This document shows positions 21,535 to 33,493 of a stretch of 64,000 bases of DNA, in pieces. The notes below the pieces were generated by a model, which saw only the letters and a list, made by a program, of their open reading frames with translations, searched no databases and had not been told where the DNA came from. Numbering within the stretch: the stretch's first letter is position 1; the number at the start of each line of letters is the position of its first letter. The stretch is from contig JAULSN010000008.1 of the NCBI GenBank assembly GCA_033439765.1, positions 806,001-870,000 on the forward strand, given 5' to 3'. This stretch comes from Lasiosphaeria ovina. Lineage: Eukaryota; Ascomycota; Sordariomycetes; Sordariales; Lasiosphaeriaceae. Made by a program: the position numbers and the translations under genes.

Positions 21535-24500
21535 ATGGCTGCTCCTCCTTTTGACGCTTCTGTTGCTGGCCCTTCGTTTATATTTGATATCTTCAATGAC
21601 GGCCAGCCACTGCGCAACGCGCTCGCCCTCCCCGGGGGGCCTTGCAACTATACCGACCAGACACTGCCGCGATGTGGCTGTCGCCGGTTCTGGAGCAGGC
21701 TTTCCCTGGGCGACGGCTTCCAGGACAATCTTGCCCCCAACATGGCCGAGGTGTGCATGTGCTCGCACCATGCTTGCTTCCACGAGGACGTCCCGCCGGG
21801 ACAGGCGCAACCTTCCACGGGGATAAATGTTGCTGGCCAGGAGAACCAAAAGCCCCGCACCTCCCGGGAACCATTGAGCCCAGTCCAGGACTTTGGGTCT
21901 TTCCAACTCCCTTCTAACCTCGGATCCTCGTTGGACTTGAATATTCTAAACTTCCAGTCGTCTGTGCCAGACTGTCGCCCCGAGGTCACGAATCATGTCA
22001 TCGTTGAAGATGTCTGTGCCACTCGGGATAGCCCGATGCCCGATACGTTAAATAGCTGGGAAAACCTTATCCAGTCTCAGCCTGGCCGTGCGCTTGGGAG
22101 CCCTTCCCTCTGCTTCCAGCAGCTTGAAGCGCCATCCACTGCGGCGTCCAGCCAGTCCAGGTATCTCAGGCCCTTTGCAGGAAAGGGTCTGCACACGCTG
22201 AGCGGCCCCTTAGCGCCGGGACAGGGAGCGTCTGTGCCGGAGCGCGGCGCCGTACCGTTACAGAATCCTACTCAAACTGGGCCGAGCCCGACATCTCACG
22301 CTTTGAAGACGGCGCAGGGTGCGGCTCTCGAACGCGAGATGTCCCAAGGTGGCCTTCGTACTGGGGTATCTGGCGATGTCTTCCAGAAGTTGGCAAAAAC
22401 CGTCGACAGCCACGAGCAACGAATTGACAGGCTTGAGAGCACGTCATTTTCTGTGGCTGGTCACGAGGACTGCCACGACAAGCACGAGCACGCCGATCTC
22501 CGCGTCACTGAGCTCGAGTCTCGTGTGGAGGAGGTGGAGAAGATTCTAAACGACAATGGCAGCATAGCCAGCAGTAGGCGCAACGTTCGCCCCGAGTGTG
22601 CCGACGACGCCACAGCCAGCGTAGTCTCAGTCTCAACGAACGCCACAATTCTCGCGTCCAACCGAGCTGAGATGTTCAGTCAACTCCAGGTGTTACAAGC
22701 ACAAGTCAGCCAACTACAAGCAGCATCGCTGCCATCCTACACCAAACCATGGGAGCTCGAAGTTGTATTTCTACCGTTTCCCCTCAGGGGAGTCTGGATA
22801 GAGTCACACGAGTTCCCAAGCCAGCGCCGATCGACAGGGTCCAACGCCGACGAGTGGACACAGATGCCTAACACGGTCAGCAGGGCGACGCCCGATCCTC
22901 AGTCGCCAAAGTTTGGGGAATGGGCGGGTCAGTCACGCGACTCGAAATGGCTGCTTCCTCGGGCGTTTGCCTCTGGTCGGATCATTGACCAAAGACTGAA
23001 GAGTCGAGGTCTGATCAAGACAGTTTTTGTCCGCGGTCCAGATGCTCGAAGTATCCAACTCGCCATTCACGATGCCTTTGGGGATGTTTTGCGTATTTTC
23101 TCCAGTGCTGGCGTGAGATCTGGATACGGCCCCAACTCCCCGATGTCGGAATTTCTCGGTCTCAGGCAGCCTTGGGTCCCGTTGCGCAAGCTCCACAAGG
23201 ACTCTCGGCTTCGCTTTCTGTCTCCGGCCGAGATGGCAACACCGGCGCTGTGGGATTTCACCTTCCTCGTGTCTAGCATCATCATGAAGGCCACCGGGGT
23301 GAATCGTCTCTACGTTACACAACCGGAGGCGTATCTTCAGGACCATCCATTTGGCTATCAGGCTATGGAGTCCGGGTGGTCTTGGCAGAAACTAAGGGAG
23401 CTGAGCAGAGTCTACCCTGACTCTCAGAGCAGTAGCAGCGATATTCCCGAGGCTGACGCAATGGAGGAATGTTGGACGTGGAACGACCGCCTCGACGAGC
23501 AACCAAGCGCAAACACGTCCGCTCTGAGTGTTCGCCAGGGATACCAACAACGCACGTCTCTGCGCTCGTCAACCTCCCCGTCCCAGCAGTTCTTCACCGG
23601 TGTCCAGTCTCCCAGTCTCTCCAACAGTCCTGCTGCCGTACGGGCACAGTCGCCGATGATATCAAGAGAGCGCAAAGTTCCTCGACCGCTTCATGTCCGA
23701 ACTGGCTCGCTTCCACCAATGGCTCCTGCTTTGATATCTCCATCTCAGTCTCGACGCCGGGTGTCGTCAAACACCACCCATGCAGCCCCGTATGAGCGCC
23801 ATTCGTCTCCACTAATCCCTCGACCCAGCCCGCGTCTCCCGACTCATCCCGCAGCGGTAATCGCCATTTCCACGTCGGCCACTCTTATTTCGAAGCGCCG
23901 CCTTGGTACGCGATCACCTAGTATCCTTGCGCGCAACACCCCTCGCTGGAGCCGCTCACCTTCGGTAATCCCTCGTGAGCTTGGCTTCATTGATGAGCGC
24001 GCCCGTGAGCGGCGGACCACTCCCTATTACGCAACGCCCCATAGCGAGGCGCTTCCTGAACCAAGAGGTTACAGGGCTGGGAGCCGCGGTCCCGCTCTTA
24101 TGCCGCCTTCGAACGGGTATGACCCAGATGACGAAGACGATGACATGGACGACGACTTTGGAGAGGACCAAGGCTCGTCAACAGATCCTTACGATAGCGA
24201 GATGACGAATGACGCAATAGCTGTTGTAAAAAGGCCGCAGGCGCATGAGTCATTTGGCTTAGCGACGGATCCAGATGATGCCGACTTCGACATTGATGTT
24301 TACGAAGACGAGGACGACGGACTCGACAGTGTGGATACCGATGTCGGCAATAACGGTATGGTTTGGGACGGGTTTGGACAGCCCGTCAAAGCCGCCGACG
24401 CGACGCATCCGAGGCCAGAAGATGTACCGTGGGCCGGTATCGAAGACCTCATGGATGATGGCGAGAATGTCGACCCACACTCGCAAGAGATTGCGATCCA

Positions 24501-24750
24501 CGAGGACGATGACATAATGGACGGCACCGCCGGTGATGCCGATGAAACACAAAGTGCTGCCTCGAGCCAGGCGCCAAGCGAGTACTCGAGCAAGCCGAAC
24601 GCCTGGCCGGTCCTCACCACCGGCAAGGTGGATCTGGGTCTTATTCCAGGTCGCACTGAGAGCGGTGGCGGCTCTCGTCTTAGTGCCCGAGACAGCGGCG
24701 GCTTCGAGATTCACGAAGACGGCGACGGGTTGGATACGCGGTGGGCCTAA
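21535..24750 (+). CDS. Large protein of unknown function with an N-terminal Cys/His cluster (1071 aa, intronless)
   Basis: The frame starts at the ATG of MAAPPFDASVAGPSFIFDIF and ends at TAA. Near the N-terminus a Cys/His-rich block (about residues 38-85: RCGCRRFW and VCMCSHHACFHED) looks like a small metal-binding or disulfide module. It is followed by a disordered linker, a predicted coiled coil (about 283-345, with repeats like DRLEST and VTELESRVEEVEKIL) and a second short coiled coil near 380-400. A compact, probably folded domain comes next (about 405-640; WELEVVFLPFPLRGVWIES and KWLLPRAFASGRIID). The C-terminal third is disordered, with Arg/Ser-rich parts and a very acidic tract (about 862-880). 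I do not recognise a named family. No membrane segment is seen. A nuclear role would fit the acidic and basic tracts but is speculation. Confidence 0.82.
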   Translation: MAAPPFDASVAGPSFIFDIFNDGQPLRNALALPGGPCNYTDQTLPRCGCRRFWSRLSLGDGFQDNLAPNMAEVCMCSHHACFHEDVPPGQAQPSTGINVAGQENQKPRTSREPLSPVQDFGSFQLPSNLGSSLDLNILNFQSSVPDCRPEVTNHVIVEDVCATRDSPMPDTLNSWENLIQSQPGRALGSPSLCFQQLEAPSTAASSQSRYLRPFAGKGLHTLSGPLAPGQGASVPERGAVPLQNPTQTGPSPTSHALKTAQGAALEREMSQGGLRTGVSGDVFQKLAKTVDSHEQRIDRLESTSFSVAGHEDCHDKHEHADLRVTELESRVEEVEKILNDNGSIASSRRNVRPECADDATASVVSVSTNATILASNRAEMFSQLQVLQAQVSQLQAASLPSYTKPWELEVVFLPFPLRGVWIESHEFPSQRRSTGSNADEWTQMPNTVSRATPDPQSPKFGEWAGQSRDSKWLLPRAFASGRIIDQRLKSRGLIKTVFVRGPDARSIQLAIHDAFGDVLRIFSSAGVRSGYGPNSPMSEFLGLRQPWVPLRKLHKDSRLRFLSPAEMATPALWDFTFLVSSIIMKATGVNRLYVTQPEAYLQDHPFGYQAMESGWSWQKLRELSRVYPDSQSSSSDIPEADAMEECWTWNDRLDEQPSANTSALSVRQGYQQRTSLRSSTSPSQQFFTGVQSPSLSNSPAAVRAQSPMISRERKVPRPLHVRTGSLPPMAPALISPSQSRRRVSSNTTHAAPYERHSSPLIPRPSPRLPTHPAAVIAISTSATLISKRRLGTRSPSILARNTPRWSRSPSVIPRELGFIDERARERRTTPYYATPHSEALPEPRGYRAGSRGPALMPPSNGYDPDDEDDDMDDDFGEDQGSSTDPYDSEMTNDAIAVVKRPQAHESFGLATDPDDADFDIDVYEDEDDGLDSVDTDVGNNGMVWDGFGQPVKAADATHPRPEDVPWAGIEDLMDDGENVDPHSQEIAIHEDDDIMDGTAGDADETQSAASSQAPSEYSSKPNAWPVLTTGKVDLGLIPGRTESGGGSRLSARDSGGFEIHEDGDGLDTRWA

Positions 24751-26228
24751 GTGGGCTGGTACGACTTGCTGGCTGTGTTGACAGTGGCTGTATGATCCAA
24801 CTATCTAAGGGACGAGGTGATGATGATGATGGACTCTATGAACAATTTTGGGATTGCATCTATTCCTGGCGATCTTTTTTCCTCTCTTTTTGCTATTCAC
24901 TCATATATACTTGCATTTTTTTATTTTATTTTTACCTTATATGTCGGTTGAAGCGCACATCTATCTTCATATATGCTACACCGCAGCAGTGTGGGGAAAC
25001 GGATGGGTGGGTAAGGAGTGCTGCTACCCAGGGGCGTTTTACGGGCATGGCGGAGATACCTGTGCGAAAATTCGATATATGTTTATATTTATATGGCGAA
25101 GAGGGGCATATAAGTATATATATGCAATGCGCTTTCGACTTTGTCGCAGTCGACTATACAACGGCCAACCTTTGCTGGTTGGATGAAATAAAATATACTC
25201 TCGTCTCTCGACGCTTTTGGACTTGTTATTGCGGGCCTGTGAACGGCTGTCTGTCGACTTGATCTGATATGCTTACTTGTTGGTCGTCATCACAACCAGG
25301 CAAACAGCCTCTCAAGCAAGATTTATTTGGGGGACACAGACAAAGGAGGCGCGATACCAGAAGTCGTCACTTCCAGATGCGGCCTATATTAGAGATCAGT
25401 TATCTCGTCATACCCACAGCTTCCTGATGCTCGCCTCAAGAAACGATACGGCCCCGATAAACCAAGTAATAGGGGTAATAACACATCACTGCGTGAAGCG
25501 AGTGAGTCATAGCATGGCTTACACACGCGCAAGGCTGGCAGGGAGGCAGGCAGAAGCGCAGACTACGTACACGGGCACCAAGCAAGCAAGCAAGCAGGCC
25601 GCGGGCGCTGATGGGATGCTGTGTAACGAACGTGCTCTCAAATGAGCGAATCTGATGCAGACCATAACGGGACGAGTTATTTGTTGCACTTACATATGCA
25701 CTGGTCGACAATCGACCTGTCATTCACACGGCTGGATAGATGGTATGATGTACACCATCGGGGGGGTCGTTTTTTGAAGGGGGATATTTGATATCACCTA
25801 CCTCTTCCTATTATTTGGTTCTGCTTTTCGATACGACCACGGTGATATGGGAGAGCCAAAAGAAATGGAGAAGGGGGTCACGTAGTCCGAGGTGATCCTC
25901 TCTCCTCGCACTTTCCCCGGCACTTCGCTTGCAATCATCCTCGTGGTATCAGAGCTATCTTATTTTTGGCATGAGCGACATTTTTTGGACACTATATCCG
26001 CTTTTTCGTTTCTTTCCTTTTATATATCCTGGTGAATTCCCTCCCCATCACGCCTCGCGAGATCCACGACGAAAACAAAAACGCCCCGTGCAAATGCAAA
26101 GTTTTTGTCTAGAACTCGCAGAGAAACAAGACGAATAGGTACCTAGTGACCAGTCATTCCAATACCAACCCCGAATGCCAAATAGACAAATCGTAAACGC
26201 CGCCCCGTTCCTTATATTGCAATAGCAC
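24751..26228. other. Intergenic region, AT-rich 3' flanks of convergent genes
   Basis: The 1071-aa gene and DIM1 converge here. About 24860-25140 is AT-rich with TATATA-like words, typical of 3' untranslated DNA. A (CAAG)n run lies near 25577-25596. No gene is supported. Confidence 0.6.
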
Positions 26229-28209
26229 CTATGAGAAATGAATGCCTTCTTCATGGAAAGCTGTATGAGAATGTTAGTATAAGGCCATGTTATATCCGTA
26301 TACGGCAAGGCATTGTGGGCATACCAATAAGAAGCTTGAGAAAGTCGTTTTGGTCGCACATCCTGGCTCTCCTGTCGGCGAGGTCGGTGGTGGTGAGGAC
26401 CTTTTCGACCTTGGCGCGGACGATGAGAGCGATCTTTGTCTTTGGGTGTTTGCTTGGCGTCTTGGCTTCTTTGCCTTCGTCGCCCAGCTCTTTGAAGAAG
26501 GTGGGCATGTCCTCGTCATCGTCATCGTTATCGAAGCCGCCCCACTTCTCTTCGGCGTTGTCATTGCCGGCATCATCGTCGCCTTCGACATCCATCTCCA
26601 CGTCCATCGTGTCCATGTTGTCGTCGACGGCAACGTTCTCTACGATGCTTTCGTCGATGGGAATGTTGTTAAGGGAGCAATGCACCTTGTAATTCTGCCG
26701 AGAAGTGAGTACAATGAAGGACCGGCGGGGAAGGAGAAGGACTCACTCTTTCGCACATGGCCAGTACCTCCTTTGGCCCGAATGACGCTCGCAGTGTTTT
26801 GTTTTTGCGATTGCTAAGCCGTGGTTAGCTTGACAGGTCTTTTGTGCTTTGCCTGTTGGTCTATTCCGCCAGGTACTCACAAGGCGATCCGGAGAAGGCC
26901 GTCAAATTCCTAGGTGCCGTTAGCAGAGAGTGAGGCACGAGGCGGGCAGCCGGACTTCAGGGCGCATACCTCGAACGCGATATTCGGGCGCGCAGAGCCG
27001 ATCTGGCCATTGTCAGTGGGTTTACGAAAGCGTTGGAAAGGCCGTGAGAGGTACCAGTGGTTCTATCCGGACAACTATGCAAAGCGGTTAGCTGAGAAAG
27101 GGCTGAAATTTTGTCCCAGGCGAACATACCATCACTTTCTACTTTTGGGGGCGGCTTGAAGTTTTGTTTCCCGACTTTCTGTTTGGTAAATGTCAGTTTG
27201 GGTGACGTGGCAACTCAGCGGCGGGAATGGTGGGCGCCAGAGGTACAACGTACCATGATGTGTTTACATGTGGCCCAAAAGTTGACATTGACGCTCAATC
27301 TTGAGTAGAGGGCATCTCCTACGAGGGGTTAGTGGGAGTTCGGAGGGCAGCTGGCCATATGTCTAGGCATACCTGGCTTTGCAACCAATCTTTTGGCAAA
27401 CTCTCGTTGGAACTAATCGACGACGGTGTGTTAGTTGACGCCGGAGTTGTCTGGGCGCAGAGGATGACTGACCATGAGCACGGCGACTCTTGGCGGGTTC
27501 GGCATGGCGAGCATCTTGAAGATGAGGGGACTGCTGATTTGGTATGGTGTGTTGGATATGAGGGCGTCGCAGGGCGGCAGATCTGGCATCTTGATGACAT
27601 CCCCTAATATGACTTCGAGCTTCTTGGCCAACGGCGTCCCTTGTACTCGCTTGGTGACCTCTGCGTGTTTTGTCAGCAGGGACAGTCCCCCAAAACTAGA
27701 GCCAACCAGTGCGCCACTAACCTGCACCCATTCTAGGATCAAGCTCGACTGTTGTGTGTCATCGGTCAGCGTCTTGTCCCCCGTTGTCGAGTCTGCACCG
27801 GGGTGCCATACCAGCAATGACCTTTTTTGCCTTCTCGAGGGCGCGAACCGTGACTGTTTGACGACGAGAGTTAGCTTGGCTGGCCAGACCAGGCTGTGAG
27901 AGGATCGAGGCTCACTGTTGCCGGTTCCTGGACCGACCTCGAGGACGACATCGGTGGGTTTTAGAGATGCCTTTTCGACAATGGCATCGCTAGCCAATTA
28001 AGAGGTTCTCGGGTCAGCAACGCCACAGAGAGACAGCGACAATGCCCTGGAAGCTGGCCTAACCTGATTCCGGGGTTCTTCAAGATATGCTGGCCAAAGT
28101 CCTTGTCGAAGCGGAAGATGTTTGAGTTGGCGGCGGGCTTCGCAGCCTTTCGTTCGTAGGGGCCCGAGGTGCTCGCGCCAGCCCGCTTGGGCGTCTTGAC
28201 CTTAGCCAT
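26229..28209 (-). CDS. DIM1: 18S rRNA adenine dimethyltransferase Dim1, 14 exons
   Basis: Dim1 dimethylates two adjacent adenosines near the 3' end of 18S rRNA during small-subunit maturation. Exons (minus) are 28064-28209, 27916-27989, 27812-27853, 27722-27748, 27473-27660, 27373-27412, 27254-27318, 27130-27178, 27055-27074, 26970-27002, 26881-26909, 26747-26813, 26325-26694 and 26229-26260, giving 393 residues. Every junction keeps the phase and the family sequence. Landmarks are the SAM motif VLEVGPGTGN, the acidic VIAVELDPRM loop, the catalytic NTPYQISSP (NxPY) motif, REFAKRLVAKPGDALYSRLS, PPPKVESDVVRI and the C-terminal DFLKLLIAFHEEGIHFS. A disordered acidic insertion (residues about 285-330, Asp/Glu-rich) precedes the last block, a feature that lengthens fungal members over the 318-residue yeast protein. 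All 13 introns are 52-75 nt; the smallest internal exon is 20 nt. Confidence 0.96.
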
Positions 28210-29690
28210 TGCGTGGGATTCGTGGGAGTGCAGGGATTTGTCGTGCGTGGAGCGGTCCTTTCGTCTTTACGAGTATGCCGTCAACAATACTCTAGATTCT
28301 AGATTATCACGATCGCTGCAGCCTTCTTGGTGTTGAGCCCCAATATTTTTTTGGCCGGCTGCCAGGGTCAGAAAAAAAGACCCCGCCAGGTGCGATAAGA
28401 TAAGGATGCTTGCTTGCCTGCCGCGACACCTGTCAATGTTCCAAGCGTCGTAATTGACCCTGGGACTTGACAGGCGTGGACGGACCCCGCCAAAAAGTAC
28501 CTTGCGAAATGCCTTGCCTCGTTTTACACCAGCTGAACATTCAAAAACAAGCGCCGACATGTGGTGTGCAAGGATGCGAAGTCGCACGCACTCGTGTTGG
28601 AAGGCACAGTATCCATTCTGGCGTGTGCAAGTAAAATTGGCTTTCTATATTTATCAGGGGTCTGGGCCAAAGGAACGCGTATGTCGATAACCGAAGTACG
28701 CAGCGCAGTATGTATGTACAGATTCCCAGGGGTGGCTTCACTGACGTAACGGGGCCGCGCTAGCTTTGCGGCGGAGCGCTGACGCTCACGCTCACAGGGG
28801 CTGCCGCCGATTCCACCCCCGCGACTGTTTGAGGTGCCGGGCAGGTGCTGCTGGTTGCTGGTGGTTGGGCCTTCCTTCCCGTGAAGCTGGTTCTCGCGTA
28901 TATTACTCAGGAACCTGGCCGAGGCTATTATACTTACCTGCCTTCCTGCCTGCTAGCCTTATCTCACTTATACTCTGTCCTTCGTACCTCAGGCAGTGAG
29001 TGAATCGGCTGCATTCCAACTTCGTGCCCAACTTGTGGTTTTTGTTTCTTCCTTGATCCTTCTAATAATTATTGCCCGTCACCAAGACACTCGACTTGTT
29101 GTTGGTAATTAGTTTCCAAGGCTTCAATTCCAATAACCCACAGCACCGACTTCAGACTGTCTTTGTCCTCTTTTGGCGGGGTCAAACTTGTACGACGACA
29201 GACAGGACAGGTATGTATGTACATACCTTACATACTCCGTACAGATAGATACAGCTACAGCCTTCTTTCTGACTCTTCCATGCCAGAATATCAAGGCGCA
29301 CGCATTGGTTACAGGTGCCAAGAACATTCAGCCCATCATTCTCGGTAAAACAAAACCGGCAGCGAGAAGTCCCGCCAAGGGCTCCATAAGCTTAAGCCGA
29401 CTGTGTGTTCTGTGCTGTGCTGTCCAGCCTCACTCAGCTACCTTACCTGCCTTAGGTATCTTCAGACAAGAAAGACGAAATAATCATACCTCGTCGTGAT
29501 TGCTGCCGCTGTGTTTGCTGTGTCTGGTGTTTTGGGCTCTGTCCCTTTCTTCCATCCTGGCCCCTGAACTGGAACCTCGGCTCGGGCTGCCCCTGAGTGA
29601 GCTTCAAAAAAACAGAGGCCTCCACTCTTCGCCAGAAGAGAACATCGACATAGCCCAGCAAAACCCAGCACGCACGCACTCACGCCCATC
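28210..29690. other. Divergent intergenic region between DIM1 and the arrestin gene
   Basis: This should contain both promoters. Visible words include a GTATGTATGTACATAC palindrome-like stretch near 29212-29228 and pyrimidine-rich leader sequence before 29691. Open frames of up to 108 codons show no motifs. Confidence 0.6.
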
Positions 29691-31522
29691 ATGTCGATAC
29701 GGGTGGCCTTGGACAACCCGCCCGAGTTTTACACCAACCTCGACATCATCCGCGGCCAGGTCTTGCTCTCGCTAAGCCGCCAGGAGCACATCGGCGCCGT
29801 CGTCGTCAAGCTCGAGGGAGAGTCTAGGACCGCTCTCAGCTCCCCCGCCGATGGCTCCAGGGCTGGTGTCGCCTACCAACAGCGTGACCAGGCCCCCACC
29901 GGCGGGGACACCCTCTACGAGAACCACAAGATCCTCTACAAGGTTGCCCAGGTCTTCCCCCAGGAGAACGCTGCCCCCATAACCCCTCCCATAGTTCTTG
30001 CCGCCGGCCAGCATGTCTTCAGCTTCCAGTTCAAGTTCCCCTTCAACAATGTGTGTGGCGACCCGGCCACCATGGCCAGAATAGGAGGCATCGCCGGCTC
30101 CGGCCTCTTTGGCCTGGGCGGCGTCCGCGTCATGGACGGCGGCAGGCAGCTTCTCTACTCGCACGTCACAAAGACGCTGCCCCCAAGCTTCACTGGTTTC
30201 CCCGGCGAGGCCGAGATCCGCTACTACATCAAGGTCACCATCCAGCGCCCCGGCTTGTTCAAGGAGAACTGGCGATACCACACCGGACTCAAGTTCCTGC
30301 CCATTGAGCCTCCAAGACCCCAAAGGTCGAATCGAGAGGCATACGCCCGCCGCCCGTACACCTTCCGCCCTCGCAGCCCCAGCACTGCCTCTCCACAGTC
30401 AAGGAAGCGTTCTTCCATCTTCCCCGGCTTTGGCCACGGGCCAGGTAGGCCCCAGACACCCAACACTGGAGGAGGAGGGTTCGACTCCCTGGCGCCCCCC
30501 GGTCCCGATGCCCAGGATCTGTCAACAGCCGCCCCCTCTATTGAGATGTCTGCTCGGCTACCTCACCCAGCAATCCTCACCTGCCTCCAACCCATCCCAC
30601 TCCGTTTGATTGCCAAGAAGCTGGTCCCTGCCAGCGCCGAGGTGTTTCTCGTCGCCATCCAGATCGATTTGATTGGCAAGACGCTCGTCCGATGCCAGAA
30701 CTTGGCAAACACTGAGACTACGCGCTGGAGTATTGTCACGCGTTTAGGCCTGTTGATCCCCTTGTCTCAGCCAGACGATGCTGTTGGAACCGAAGTTGTC
30801 GTGCCCGACGCCCTGTGGCGTGACGCCCCCCTTCCCAATACTGTGATGCCCAGCTTCAAGACATGTAACCTCGGGTAAGTCTTTTTTTCTAACTCACCCT
30901 TTTTGAGACACGCCTCCCCCCTTCTCCCTACTGCATGCTTACCTGTGGATCCAACAGTCGCGACTACCAAATCGAAGTCAAGCTCGGCTTGTCATGGGGC
31001 AAGCCCCTACACCATCCCAGCTCCCGTAGCAACCGGGGCAAGGGCAGACTTGACTCGTCCGAGATCCCCCAGGAAATTCACCTGCCGCTAAACTTTAGCG
31101 CCGTGGAGGTGTACTCGGGCATGGCGCCTCCGCCGGAGCTGGTCGAGGCGATGCGGCAGGGCCGGGGGAGGAAGCCGGCAACGCCTAGACCGCAACGGCC
31201 AGCTGCTTCTCCAATGTCGCCACAGCAGCAGCAACAATCGCCAGCACCAGACCTACCACCGCGCTCCAACGTCGCCCAGCAGCAGTCGCCAGCAGTCCAG
31301 CAGCAGTCGCCGGCGGTCCAGCAGCAGCAGGAGATGGACCCGCTCTACCCATCGCAGCTCTCACCCGGGCAAGTGGCTCCGCCGTACGACGACGCCCCGC
31401 CCAGCTACGACGAGGCCATGGCAGAGGAGATGACTGGGCCCATGTTTCCGACCCAGGCTCGCCCGGCCTTCAGCGGCCAGACGGACGAGAACTCGCCAGG
31501 CACGCTGCCCGAGAAGAACTGA
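29691..31522 (+). CDS. Arrestin-related trafficking adaptor with a PPxY motif (582 aa)
   Basis: Exons are 29691..30874 and 30958..31522; the GTAAGT/AACAG intron splits a GGT Gly codon. The N-terminal half matches the arrestin N domain (IRVALDNPPEFYTNLDIIRG, then VKLEGESRT, then GQHVFSFQFKFPF with LPPSFTGFPGEAEIRYYIKV). The C-terminal arrestin domain runs through the splice site (RDYQIEVKLGLSWGKP). The tail is Pro/Gln-rich and ends with PPSY (residues 542-545), a PPxY site for WW domains of Rsp5/NEDD4 ubiquitin ligases. Fungal arrestins of this kind bring the ligase to plasma-membrane transporters for endocytosis. The specific cargo, and which yeast ART is the orthologue, cannot be told from sequence alone. 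Confidence 0.93.
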
Positions 31523-32488
31523 ACGAAGGACGAGAAAAGGGGTCGAGTCATAATTAATGAAGCACATGTGTAAATATACCAACGAGCAGGATCACGCCCA
31601 GTACGATAGGGAGGCACACCGGACAGACTAATCATAGACAGCAGCGGCAGGCATTCCTGCCTTGGGGTGTATCCCAGCAAGTTCAAGGCAAGGCTGCTAG
31701 CAGGGTTTGGATGGATGATCAAAGGATTTCTTGTTGAATATTATTTTGACGTTTAATCTACCTTACCAAAGTAATCATTTCACTACGTACCTACTACCTA
31801 GACGATGTATCTGGAAGTAATATGCTGTATCTGACTACCTAGCCTGCCAATAACAGAAGCTCGAGCACATGAGCATACATGTTGCAAAGGGGGTCTGAAC
31901 ATGTTGAAAAGCAAAAGTGACGGGGCCGAATATGTTCTTGCATAACTTACCTAGGCAAGGGACGCACGCTTATTTATTGGTCAAGGGGGCCAAACATAAA
32001 CACGGAAAAGCAGTTGGCCGCAAGGTTCGTGAGTCGGCCGGCCGGTATGACATGACTCTGTCGGTGCCCTTCAATCTTTGACTTTTTTTGCTGTATTTAC
32101 ATACCGCTTCAAATGCGTAATCGGTTGTGTTCATTTGAGTGTGTGCTTATGCGGTGATGATGGGTATATCAAGGTGTTTCATTTTACTTTGGTGATAAGA
32201 GATCCAACTGTGGAGGTCACTCCTTGAGTACTTCGTAGACGAAACTAACTAGAACAAACATGGAAAACAACAGAGTTGTCGTCGGCGGGGCCGCAGAGAT
32301 TTTGTAACGAAACACAGGTAGGTAGCAAGACGCTGTCCTGTTTGTTGATAGCCGGGGCTAGTTACCTGGATGCGATTCTCGCCGCTGCTGCCACCTCTAC
32401 ACATGCTTCACTGTACTTCAGTTCCTCCTATCTCTGTCGTATTGCCTTGGCGTTCGACAACAACACACTCATTCTCGGTCACTCGGTC

Positions 32489-32515
32489 ACACACACACAC
32501 ACACACACACACACA
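32489..32515. repeat. (CA)n microsatellite
   Basis: About thirteen uninterrupted AC/CA dinucleotides lie between the convergent arrestin and MIZ genes. Confidence 0.95.
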
Positions 32516-32753
32516 AGCTCAGCAGACGCTTGAACCTAGTAGTCGGGTCTGTCTGCATCTGCTCCTGTCTCATCCATTCACGAAACGCAATGCCGGAATT
32601 CAAACCCCATTTAGGCTTGCGGCCAGGGGCAATAGTATGTACTTTACTGTATACATGCCGGTTCGATGGTAGGGCTGGCTCAAGGCTCAAGGCTCCCCCC
32701 TCCCCCTTTTCCATGGCAGGGACCAGAACGCGCCGGGCCATCAGCTAACCCCT

Positions 32754-32797
32754 CCCATCCATCCATCCGTCCATCCATCCAGCCTTACATCCATCCC
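32754..32797. repeat. (CCAT)n imperfect microsatellite
   Basis: Tandem CCAT units are interrupted by CCGT, CCAG and a short ACAT-containing segment. Confidence 0.9.
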
Positions 32798-33493
32798 CTT
32801 GGACATGTATCCTGAACAAGACTTAGAGCGAGAGAAAAATAAAATTAAAGCCGTGAAAATGCAAACCCCCAGACACATCAAAAGGCGTGACAAAGCAGCT
32901 CAGATGCTCGGATTCGAAGTCACAGCTGTGTCCTGCCTTTCTCCGTGCGCGCGTGTGTGTCTGTGTGCGCTACCAGTTCTGCCTTTTAGCGCCGCGCTTT
33001 GCCCTTTGCCGTTTGCCATTTCCCTGCCCAGCTTGCCTCCCCCACAGCAAGTAGTAGATAGGGTAAAAAGACTGACTCCCATAGCCATGAAATGAGCCGC
33101 GCTTCAAAGAAGCGACGAGTGTGCTGTCCCGAATGAACCAAAACAAAGAATGCCGGATAATGTCAATCGAAAAAAAGACCAAATCTGTTGCTTTTGATGT
33201 TCTCGCCCTTCCGCTCCAAATGATAGAAATAAAAAACTGCAAAGGTGTCATAATGGGTCGTGATCTAAACGCTAGAAAAGACCCACAGCGCCGGGCCAAA
33301 GTAGAATAATGTATAGGAACGAGATATCGCGTATACCGCCGACTGCTGTAGATAGGTATACGAGATTAGACGCTCCGGTCGTGTATTAGGTGAATTGGCT
33401 TCTCGAGATCCGAACGGCGGCGTAGGTGGGAAGGTGGTAGGTTTAGTTAGTAGGTAGTTATAGGGTTGGTTGGTATATCGCTGATGGGGTAGT

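Larger units (their letters stand above)
31523..33493. other. Intergenic region with (CA)n and (CCAT)n microsatellites
   Basis: The arrestin gene and the MIZ gene converge here. A (CA) tract lies at 32489-32515 and a CCAT-type tandem at 32754-32797. The words TACCTACTACCTAG near 31787-31801 belong to the CCTACCTAGGTA-like sequences scattered through this window. No gene is supported. Confidence 0.6.

Noticed and set aside
26261..26324. Unspliced C-terminus of DIM1
   Set aside because: Reading through gives an unrelated tail; splicing gives the family ending EEGIHF.
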